Assembly (NCBI GenBank): GCA_903829565.1
Contig: CAIKQM010000158.1
Location: forward strand, 1-6,566
Origin: an uncultured Planctomycetota bacterium
Lineage (GTDB): Bacteria; Planctomycetota; UBA1135; GCA-002686595
Reading direction: 5' to 3'
DNA length: 6,566 nucleotides
Positions 1-5,891 of the stretch are shown piece after piece. Positions within the stretch are counted from its first letter, which is position 1, and each line of letters opens with the position of its first letter. The notes beneath the pieces were generated by a model. That model saw only the letters and a program-made list of their open reading frames with translations, had not been told where the DNA came from and did no database searches. The position numbers were made by a program, and so were the translations under genes.

Positions 1-1
1 C

Positions 2-1012
2 GCCAACAAGCGCGACGCCGTGGACGAGATCCGCGCGGGCGACATCGGCGCCATCATCGGCCTGAAGAACACCTTCACCGGTGACACGCTGTGCGACGAG
101 AACAGCCCGATCCAGCTCAACAAGATCGTGTTCCCGGAAGCGGTGATCTCGATGTCCGTCGAGCCGAAGAAGTCGGCCGACCGCGACAAGCTGGGCGAAA
201 TCCTCGGCCGCTTGCAGCGTGAAGACCCGACCTTCCGCGCGCAGACCAACGAAGCCACCGGCGACCTCGTCATCTCGGGCATGGGTGAACTCCACCTCGA
301 GATCATGGTCAACCGCGTGCAGAACGACTACAAGTGCGAAGTGACCACCGGCAAGCCGAAGGTCGCGTACAAGCAGCGCTTGAAGAAGCCGGTCGATACC
401 GAAGCGCGCTTCATCCGCCAGTCGGGTGGTCGTGGTCAGTACGCTGTCATCAGCGTCAAGTTCGACCCGGTTGCGACCGAGGACGGCGACTTCGAGTTCG
501 TGGACGCGATCAAGGGCGGCACGGTGCCGCGCGAGTTCATCCCGAAGGTCGAAGACGGTCTGCGCAATGCGTTCAACAGCGGTGGCCAGACGGGCTTCCC
601 GTTCGTGAACATCCGTGCGTCGCTGTACGACGGCAAGTACCACGAAGTCGACTCGAGCGAACTGGCGTTCATGCTCGCCGGTCAGCTCGCGTTCAAGCAA
701 GCGGCCGAGAACAACATCGTGTTGCTCGAGCCGATCATGAAGGTCGAAGTGCGCGTGCCCGAGGAGTTCCTCGGTGGCGTCGTCGGCGACCTCAACAGCC
801 GTCGTGGTGAAGTCAGCGAAGTCGACTCGCTCGGCAACCTGCGCGTCGTGCGCGCGCAAGTCCCGATCGCCGAGATGTTCGCCTACTCCTCGGCCTTGCG
901 TGGTGCCACGCAGGGCCGCGGCAGCTACGCCATGGAGCTCTTCGAGTACCGCGACGTGCCGACCAACATCGGCAACGAAGTCCTCAAGAGCGTGGGCGTG
1001 GCGACGAACTGA
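2..1012 (+). CDS. fusA: Elongation factor G, C-terminal part (5' end outside window)
   Basis: This is the C-terminal 336 residues of translation elongation factor G, the cytoplasmic GTPase that drives tRNA-mRNA translocation on the ribosome and, with RRF, helps recycle it. The reading frame is open from base 2, so the G domain lies upstream of the window. The visible part starts at the end of domain II (AGDIGAIIGLKNT, GDTLCDE). Domain III follows with the near-invariant SGMGELHLEI stretch around residues 92-101. Domain IV carries QSGGRGQY (about 140-147) and YHEVDSSE, whose His matches the domain IV tip residue important for translocation. Domain V has LLEPIMKVEV, GDLNSRRG and TQGRGSYAMEL. 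All Lys codons in the fragment are AAG, which fits a highly expressed gene. It is followed by a hairpin and an unrelated gene instead of tuf, so it is probably not in a classical str operon and could be one of several EF-G copies. The family call is near certain; the EF-G subtype is not resolved. Confidence 0.97.
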   Translation, partial: ANKRDAVDEIRAGDIGAIIGLKNTFTGDTLCDENSPIQLNKIVFPEAVISMSVEPKKSADRDKLGEILGRLQREDPTFRAQTNEATGDLVISGMGELHLEIMVNRVQNDYKCEVTTGKPKVAYKQRLKKPVDTEARFIRQSGGRGQYAVISVKFDPVATEDGDFEFVDAIKGGTVPREFIPKVEDGLRNAFNSGGQTGFPFVNIRASLYDGKYHEVDSSELAFMLAGQLAFKQAAENNIVLLEPIMKVEVRVPEEFLGGVVGDLNSRRGEVSEVDSLGNLRVVRAQVPIAEMFAYSSALRGATQGRGSYAMELFEYRDVPTNIGNEVLKSVGVATN

Positions 1013-1036
1013 GTCCCACTGCCTCTTCGGCCACCA

Positions 1037-1073
1037 AGCGAGCCCGTTGCGGTTGTTCCGCAGCGGGCTCGCT
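1037..1073 (+). terminator. Strong hairpin after fusA, probable terminator
   Basis: A 16-bp stem (1037-1052 paired with 1058-1073) closes a 5-nt TTGTT loop. All pairs are Watson-Crick except one G-T wobble. It begins 24 nt after the fusA stop codon, where an intrinsic terminator is expected. There is no T-run after the 3' arm (CGTATCCTG follows), so it is not a textbook Rho-independent terminator; it may be a U-tract-less terminator or a 3'-end stabilising structure. It ends 17 nt before the preferred start of the next gene. Confidence 0.7.
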
Positions 1074-1090
1074 CGTATCCTGTGCGTACC

Positions 1091-2116
1091 ATGACCCGCA
1101 CCGCGCGCCGCCGTTTTGCCCGCGAAATGGAGTCCATCGTCGACGGCTTGGCCATCGGCGCAGTGGGACCCGTCTTCTTGCATTGCTACGACCAACCGGC
1201 TGGTGGCAAGTGGGTGGATGATGTCATCCCCGGCAAGCTCGTGGCGCTCGATCGCACCAGCGGTGAGCAGTTGTGGGTCTCGCCGTGCGAAGTCGGCTAT
1301 GGCCGCGGATTCGGTGCGGGGTTTGGGCCCGATCAAGACCTAGTGGTGTTGGGCCCGAGTGCGCATGGTCATCGCATCGTGCGCATGCGGCTCGATAGTG
1401 GCGAGCTGTTGGGTGTGCACAAGATCGACCTGTTCGACGCGGCACTCGTGGGGCCGGATGTGTGCATCACCACCACGCCCAAGGCCGTCGTCGCCATCGA
1501 CACCTCGGCGATGGAGGAAGCGTGGCAGTACCGTCGCCCCGGCGAGCGCTACCACGATCTCGCGCGGCACAAAGACTCGGTCTACGTCGTCTACACCAAC
1601 GCCAACACCAGCCGTCAAGGTGTGTTGCGCCTCGATGCCAAGACCGGCAAGTTCCAAGAAGAGATCGTGGCCGCGCGCTTGCCTGCAATCCAGGCGATCG
1701 CGGCTTGGCAGGGCGGCGTGACGCTGCTGACGCGCGACCTCGGGCAGATCATGCCGCGTGAAGCGATGCCGCGCTTCATGACCGACCTTGCACTGCATCC
1801 CGATGGCGGCAACGTGGACTCGCTGACCTTGGTGTCGTTCGCGGCCGAAGGTGCCGCCACCGAAGGACCGCGCTGGTGGCGCATCCTGTCGTCCCGTCGT
1901 GGAGACGCGGTGCCGGACATCAGCATGAAGTGCGATGACGGCAAGCTGTACCTCGTCCAAGAGGCGCTGATCGATGTGCGCGATGCCCTGACGGGGCGGG
2001 CGTTGGGGGAGTGGACCGTCCCCGGGCTGGACGAATCCGTCGCTTGGGAAGTGTGCCAAGGTGCGGCCTTGGTGGCAGAAGAAGAGCGCGCCTCGCTCTA
2101 CGAACTTCCCGCCTAG
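1091..2116 (+). CDS. PQQ-like / WD-like beta-propeller protein, cytoplasmic, function unknown
   Basis: The product is 341 aa from the ATG at 1091. An in-frame GTG at 1082 would add three residues, and an ATG at 1127 would remove the Arg-rich N terminus (TRTARRRFARE). None has a clear Shine-Dalgarno sequence. The protein shows spaced blade-like segments typical of PQQ-like or quinoprotein-type propellers: GKLVALDRTSGEQLWV near residues 50-65, IVRMRLDSGELLGV, AVVAIDTSAMEEAWQY, GVLRLDAKTGKF and IDVRDALTGRALGEW near the C terminus. These are the 'V.ALD..TG...W' pattern of this fold. No signal peptide or membrane segment is visible, so it is probably cytosolic, unlike the secreted PQQ dehydrogenases and BamB. 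I see no metal- or PQQ-binding residues that would support an enzyme, so a scaffold or ligand-binding role is possible but unproven. The gene lies in the same direction between fusA and tex, each separated from it by a likely transcription signal. The fold assignment is moderately sure; the function is unknown. Confidence 0.85.
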   Translation: MTRTARRRFAREMESIVDGLAIGAVGPVFLHCYDQPAGGKWVDDVIPGKLVALDRTSGEQLWVSPCEVGYGRGFGAGFGPDQDLVVLGPSAHGHRIVRMRLDSGELLGVHKIDLFDAALVGPDVCITTTPKAVVAIDTSAMEEAWQYRRPGERYHDLARHKDSVYVVYTNANTSRQGVLRLDAKTGKFQEEIVAARLPAIQAIAAWQGGVTLLTRDLGQIMPREAMPRFMTDLALHPDGGNVDSLTLVSFAAEGAATEGPRWWRILSSRRGDAVPDISMKCDDGKLYLVQEALIDVRDALTGRALGEWTVPGLDESVAWEVCQGAALVAEEERASLYELPA

Positions 2117-2122
2117 GTTCGC

Positions 2123-2131
2123 TGGTATGAT
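2123..2131 (+). promoter_or_regulatory. Putative extended -10 promoter of tex
   Basis: TGGTATGAT fits the extended -10 consensus TGnTATAAT at every specified position but one (G for A at the fourth base of the hexamer). It begins 7 nt after the stop of the propeller gene and lies about 88 nt upstream of the tex GTG. No good -35 hexamer is present at 16-18 nt, which is tolerated by extended -10 promoters. Transcription would start near 2138 and give a leader of about 80 nt. Confidence 0.5.
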
Positions 2132-2145
2132 GGGGGGCCCACCAT
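2130..2145. promoter_or_regulatory. 16-bp near-palindrome at the tex transcription start (possible operator)
   Basis: ATGGGGGGCCCACCAT has seven of eight symmetric base pairs; only position 2134 versus 2141 fails. It overlaps the last two bases of the putative -10 element and covers the expected start site, where a bound repressor would block initiation. Chance occurrence in GC-rich DNA is possible and no regulator is identified. Confidence 0.3.
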
Positions 2146-2218
2146 TTGCCCCGCGCAGCCCGCCGAACGAACGACGCGGTCTGCGTTCAGCAGCTACGGA
2201 CCCCCAGTAGGCCCTACC

Positions 2219-4987
2219 GTGACCGCCACTTTGATCGTGCAGGCCCTCGCGCACGAATTCTCGATCAAGCCCGAGAGCGTGCTTAGCGCATTGACCATGT
2301 TGGACGCCGGCTTGACCGCGCCGTTCATCGGTCGCTTCCGCCGTGCCGAGGTGGAAGCTCTGCCTGAGAGCGCCATTCGTCGTTTGCAGCGTCGTCGTAC
2401 CGAGATGGAAGAACTCGATCGTCGTCGCGGCACGATCCTGCGTTTGATCGAGAAGGATGCTTCCGTAGCGCCGCATCATGTGGAGGCGATCCGCACCTGC
2501 ATGGATCGCTTTGAGCTGGAGGACTTGTTCGTTCCTCATCGCCGTCCTGAACCTGAAGTGCAGCTGGCGATCGATCGTGGCTTGTCGCCGCTGGCGGATC
2601 TGTTGGTCGCGGCCATCAAGAAGGGTGAAGTCACCGAGGACGAGTCGGCCGAACACGCCGAGGCCGTTGGCCATGAAGCGGCCGCGCATGAGCCGGCTGC
2701 AGAGGCCGAAGCGCACGAAGCCGCCGCGAGCGCTCCCGCTCACGCGGAGGCTGTCTCTGCTGAAGCGGCTGCTTCGCAAGTAGAAGCCGAGCAAGCCGCC
2801 ACAGCACAAGCTGGTGCGGAACACGCTGCCGAAGGCGAAGACGATGACATCGTTTTTGACGAGCCCACTCCGCAGGCGGCGCACAAGGAGATTGATCTCA
2901 CGGCGCAAATGAACGCGCATCTGGCGCGCTTGTGTGCTCCGTTCGTGCAGCCTGATCGCAATGTGCACTCGGAAGCCGAAGCGCTTGCCGGTGCGTTGCG
3001 CATCTTGTCGGATCGTCTGGGCCGCAACGCGCGTTTGCGCGGTTTGGTGCGCAACATGCTGCGCAAGCACGGCGTGCTGTCCGTGCGTGCCACGGTTGAT
3101 GAGTCCAAGCTCGGCCGTCACAAGGGCTTGCTCCGGCTGCGTCAGCCGTTGCGTCAGATTCAAGGTCATCGCTTGCTGGCGGTGCGCCAAGCGCAAAAGG
3201 AACGCGTACTCGCCACCTCGATCACGCTGGATGCCTCGGTCGTGTTGCCGAAGGTCCGCGCTGCGTTGGGCAAGCACACGCACCCTGCGCACGATGCCGT
3301 GCTGAACGAAGTGGCTCTGCAGGCTTTCGAGCGTCGGATCTTGCCGATGGTCGAGCCGGATGTGCGCCTCGAGCTCAAGGAGCGTGCCGATCTTGAAGCG
3401 CTGCGCTTCTTGTCGCAGCACCTCCGTCAAATCCTTTTGACGCCGATTGGTCCGCGCGCGCCGGTGGCCGGTGTGGATGTCAGCGCCAAGGGCGATTGGA
3501 CGATCGTGATCGTCGATGCCAACGGTGTGGTCGTGGGCGAAGAAGCCAAGGTCGCGCCGGCTGACAAGACGCCGGAACAGTTGGGCGTGGAATTGGCCGC
3601 GATCCTGCAAGCACACGGCTGCCGTCACTTGTCGCTCGGCAATGGCAAGGGGCCGCGTGCAGCAGCAACGAAGCTGCGTGCAGCGCTGCGCACCATCGGC
3701 GAGCGCACGTGGACGCTGTATGTCAACGAAGCAGGCCTGTCCAGCTACGCCAACAGCGAGTTGGCGCGCCAAGAGCTGGCTCAACTCGCCGTGCCGGCGC
3801 GCATGGCTGTCAGCCTCGCGCGTCGCCTGCAGGATCCGATGGCGGAGATCCTCAAGGTCGACCCGCGTCACTTGGGGCTCGGCTTCGAGCAAGGCTTGGT
3901 CAGCAAGGCCAACTTGCGCCGCGCGTTGGTGGAGACCGTGGAGTCGTCGGTGGCCCACGCCGGGTGTGAAGTGAACTTTGCACCTCTCTCCATGCTGCAG
4001 CACCTGCCCGGTCTCGATAAGGAGTCGGCCCAGAAGATCCTGGCTCGTCGTGCGGAGAAGCCCTTCACCACGCGCGAAGAGTTGCGTGCTGAGGGTGTGC
4101 TGACCGAAGCGCAGTGGACCAGTGCTGTGGCGTTCCTGCGGATCAACGATGGTCCCGAACCGCTGGATTGCACGGGGCTACATCCCGAGCAGTACGACCT
4201 CGTGCGTCGTCTCTACGACTCGGTTGGCGCGACGGTGGAGCAAGGACTGGGTCGCCCCGGCGCGGCTCGTGGCCTGCGTCGCGAAGCCTTTGGTGTCGAG
4301 GAGTACACCTGGCGCGACATCATGCGTGAGATGGCCTTCCCCGGTCGCGATCCGCGTCCGCATCTGTGGGGGCCGAACATGCTGGATCCGGACACGGATC
4401 CCATCCGCCTCACCAAGGACCGCGTGGTCGAAGGCATCGTGACCAGCGTGGCTGGCTTCGGTGTGTTCGTCGATGTGGGCTTGGCCCAAGACGCGATCGT
4501 GCACATCAGCGAGATCAGCGATCGCTACGTGCGCGATGCGCGTGAGATCCTGTCGGTGGGCCAAACGGTGCGTGCACGCATCATCGAAGTCGGCGGCGCG
4601 CGTTTGGCGCTGTCCTTCAAGAACGTGCCCGAGCCCGAGCGTCCCGAGCAACCGCGTCGCGAGGAGCCTCGTCCTGATCGTCAGGAAGGCGGCGAGCGTC
4701 GTGGTCCGCGTCGCGAACGCGGCGGGCGTCCGGATCGTGGTCCGCGCGAACCCGAGAAGCCGCAAAACACGCGTGCTGTGCAGGCCAAGCCTTCGGCCGG
4801 TCGCTTTGGCGATCGCAAGCGCGGTGGCCCCGGCGGCCGCGATGGCAAGGACGGCAAGCGTGATGACCGCGGCCCGCGCGAAGAGTACGTGCGGCTCGAG
4901 GATGTCGCGCCGAAGACGAAGATCGTCAACACGCCCTTCGCCAACTTCTTCAAGAAGCAGGACGACGGAGCGCAGGCTGACAGCTGA
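2219..4987 (+). CDS. tex: Tex-family S1 RNA-binding protein, enlarged and divergent
   Basis: Tex is a conserved cytoplasmic nucleic-acid-binding protein implicated in transcription and RNA metabolism. This copy is 922 aa; typical Tex proteins are about 720-780 aa. The GTG start is preferred because the protein then opens like other Tex proteins (helical start, FSIKPESV, then TAPFIGRFRR, matching the usual 'VPFIARYRK'). Order: N-terminal helical region with LEDLFVPHRRP (100-110); Ala/Glu/His insertion (138-224); YqgF/RuvC-like domain (about 414-545) with NEAGLSSYANSELA and SLARRLQDPMAEILKVDP; helix-hairpin-helix region (about 575-642) with LPGLDKESAQKIL and AVAFLRI; the family's PGRDPR (708-713); S1 domain (733-800) with GIVTSVAGFGVFVDVG and VHISEIS; basic RG-rich tail (801-891); and a terminal NTPFANFFKK. 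Some signature stretches are altered: the 'DPGLRTG'-like site reads DVSAKGD, and 'GVGQYQHDV' reads GLGFEQGLV. The family is certain; this looks like a lineage-divergent form. It is convergent with, and 3 bp from, the next gene. Confidence 0.95.
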   Translation: MTATLIVQALAHEFSIKPESVLSALTMLDAGLTAPFIGRFRRAEVEALPESAIRRLQRRRTEMEELDRRRGTILRLIEKDASVAPHHVEAIRTCMDRFELEDLFVPHRRPEPEVQLAIDRGLSPLADLLVAAIKKGEVTEDESAEHAEAVGHEAAAHEPAAEAEAHEAAASAPAHAEAVSAEAAASQVEAEQAATAQAGAEHAAEGEDDDIVFDEPTPQAAHKEIDLTAQMNAHLARLCAPFVQPDRNVHSEAEALAGALRILSDRLGRNARLRGLVRNMLRKHGVLSVRATVDESKLGRHKGLLRLRQPLRQIQGHRLLAVRQAQKERVLATSITLDASVVLPKVRAALGKHTHPAHDAVLNEVALQAFERRILPMVEPDVRLELKERADLEALRFLSQHLRQILLTPIGPRAPVAGVDVSAKGDWTIVIVDANGVVVGEEAKVAPADKTPEQLGVELAAILQAHGCRHLSLGNGKGPRAAATKLRAALRTIGERTWTLYVNEAGLSSYANSELARQELAQLAVPARMAVSLARRLQDPMAEILKVDPRHLGLGFEQGLVSKANLRRALVETVESSVAHAGCEVNFAPLSMLQHLPGLDKESAQKILARRAEKPFTTREELRAEGVLTEAQWTSAVAFLRINDGPEPLDCTGLHPEQYDLVRRLYDSVGATVEQGLGRPGAARGLRREAFGVEEYTWRDIMREMAFPGRDPRPHLWGPNMLDPDTDPIRLTKDRVVEGIVTSVAGFGVFVDVGLAQDAIVHISEISDRYVRDAREILSVGQTVRARIIEVGGARLALSFKNVPEPERPEQPRREEPRPDRQEGGERRGPRRERGGRPDRGPREPEKPQNTRAVQAKPSAGRFGDRKRGGPGGRDGKDGKRDDRGPREEYVRLEDVAPKTKIVNTPFANFFKKQDDGAQADS
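2630..2890 (+). other. Ala/Glu/His-rich low-complexity insertion within tex
   Basis: Residues 138-224 of Tex are a compositionally biased run of Ala, Glu and His, with repeated short units such as HEAAA, AEAEAHEAAA and SAEAAASQVEAEQA. It ends in an acidic patch (EGEDDDIVFDE, residues 206-215). It interrupts the N-terminal region right after SPLADLL, where normal Tex proteins have only a short linker. The segment is strongly acidic and probably disordered or helical. The reading frame is intact through it. Confidence 0.85.
4619..4891 (+). other. Basic RG/RGPR-rich tail of tex
   Basis: Residues 801-891, directly after the S1 domain, are rich in Arg, Gly, Pro and Asp/Glu. RGPR recurs at residues 828, 840 and 884. 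At the DNA level TCGTGGTCCGCG is repeated exactly at 4699-4710 and 4735-4746, a 36-nt (12-codon) period, which suggests growth by local duplication. RG-rich tails of this kind usually add non-specific RNA affinity; that role is inferred here. Confidence 0.8.
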
Positions 4988-4990
4988 CGG

Positions 4991-5716
4991 TCAACTTTGC
5001 TTGCGGCGCACGGCCTCCATGGCCTCACGCACCGCAGGATCGGACAGCAGCTCGTGCAACGAGGCGAACCCTTGGTCGTCCTCCGCACCAGCCATGTCTT
5101 GATCGAGTTCGACGACGACTTCAAGGTCGTCGTCGCTCGTTTCAAAGCCCTCCACGAGTTCGATTTCGTCCTCGGCGTGGCCGTAGGGATCTTCGCTGGG
5201 CTCTGCGCTTTCGACCGCGGCGCGCGGGGCAGACTCGAGCTCATCAATGCGCGCACGCAAGGCGGCGACATCGCGCTGCACTCCGTCGAGACCGTCCATG
5301 ATCGCGCTGTGCTGGCTCTTCAAGCGTCCATCGACGCGCGCACCTAACTGGTCGATGCCGGCGGCTAGACGGAAGAGCTGATCTTCGTGTTTGGGTTTGG
5401 CTGCTTGCGCTTCGCGCTCCGTGCGCATGGCCTCCAGTTGGGTCCGCACCGTCGCCAGATCGGCGGCGAGTTGTTCGAGCACTAGGTTGCCGCTGTCTTC
5501 GGACGGAGCATGGCTCCGGAAGCCCCACGCCACCGTCACCAGCACCAGACCAAAGACCGCCAGCAGGCCGCCGCCGCTCAAGGCGCGCAGGCCACTGGCC
5601 GCGTACTCGCCGGCCATGGGCGATAGGTGTTTAGCGCCGACTAGGAACGCGCCGCCCACAAGGCACAGGCAACCAAGGGCCAAGGTCGTACGGGACATGA
5701 GGTTGCGCGAGTTCAT
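4991..5716 (-). CDS. Predicted two-TM coiled-coil membrane protein with acidic tail, unknown function
   Basis: The product is 241 aa from the ATG at 5716 on the minus strand; an alternative in-frame ATG at 5698 gives 235 aa. Longer starts would run into the oppositely oriented ptsI and add sequence of shadow-like composition, so they are rejected. Residues 11-28 (LALGCLCLVGGAFLVGA) and 47-66 (SGGGLLAVFGLVLVTVAWGF) are hydrophobic membrane segments joined by a short loop, followed by a charged RSHAPSED. This suggests an inner-membrane hairpin with most of the protein in the cytoplasm. Residues about 77-163 are a heptad-like, charged helical stretch (LEQLAADLATVRTQLEAM, IDQLGARVDGRL, VAALRARIDELES), probably a coiled coil. 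Residues 165-215 are highly acidic, and the end (LHELLSDPAVREAMEAVRR) is a short amphipathic helix. I recognise no catalytic motif or named family. A scaffold or tether role is possible. It is tail-to-tail with tex and divergent from ptsI. Confidence 0.85.
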   Translation of the reverse strand: MNSRNLMSRTTLALGCLCLVGGAFLVGAKHLSPMAGEYAASGLRALSGGGLLAVFGLVLVTVAWGFRSHAPSEDSGNLVLEQLAADLATVRTQLEAMRTEREAQAAKPKHEDQLFRLAAGIDQLGARVDGRLKSQHSAIMDGLDGVQRDVAALRARIDELESAPRAAVESAEPSEDPYGHAEDEIELVEGFETSDDDLEVVVELDQDMAGAEDDQGFASLHELLSDPAVREAMEAVRRKQS

Positions 5717-5816
5717 TGCTACAGGGGATCGACCACGCGCAGGGCAACTCTTGAGGGGCGGCTTGCCCCCTTGGGACTTTTCGAACTCTTTTTGGAGCCG
5801 CTTTGAGGTCTGGCCT

Positions 5817-5845
5817 TTGTTCCCCGAGCCCGACCTCTGTAAATT
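5817..5845 (+). promoter_or_regulatory. Putative sigma70-type promoter of ptsI
   Basis: TTGTTC (5817-5822) and TAAATT (5840-5845) are separated by 17 nt. They match the -35 and -10 consensus at three and four of six positions. The -10 region is a local AT-rich island in GC-rich DNA. Transcription would start near 5852, about 40 nt before the ptsI ATG. A short inverted repeat, ATTG-GG-CAAT (5843-5852), overlaps the expected start. The evidence is modest, because the 175-nt divergent gap should hold promoters for both flanking genes and I could not find a good one for the minus-strand gene. Confidence 0.35.
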
Positions 5846-5891
5846 GGGCAATCGAACCCGTCCCACCCGATTCCGTTCCCTAAGCAGCCCC

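Noticed and set aside
2630..2890. The Ala/Glu-rich run as a sign of frameshift or assembly error
   Set aside because: The frame stays open and normal Tex sequence resumes on both sides, so it is a genuine in-frame insertion.
1340..4003. An 887-codon open frame on the minus strand across the propeller gene and tex
   Set aside because: It is in the codon-aligned antisense frame of both genes, which share a frame. Stops there need TTA, CTA or TCA sense codons, which GC-rich genes avoid, and the 102-nt gap happens to have none. The predicted protein is Arg/His/Gln-rich with no domain, while the plus strand encodes clear families.
4178..4765. A 195-codon minus-strand open frame within tex
   Set aside because: It is the same aligned antisense frame opposite the S1 region, Thr/Arg/Ala-rich and without family features.
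5755..5769. Small GGGGC/GCCCC hairpin in the divergent gap
   Set aside because: A 5-bp stem with a 5-nt loop is common by chance in GC-rich DNA, and no T-run follows it directly.
5805..5837. Possible hairpin (GAGGTC/GACCTC with inner GGC/GCC) upstream of ptsI
   Set aside because: It has only 6 + 3 bp with a mismatch and a 13-nt loop, and it overlaps the putative -35 rather than lying in the transcript. It is too weak to call a riboswitch or terminator.
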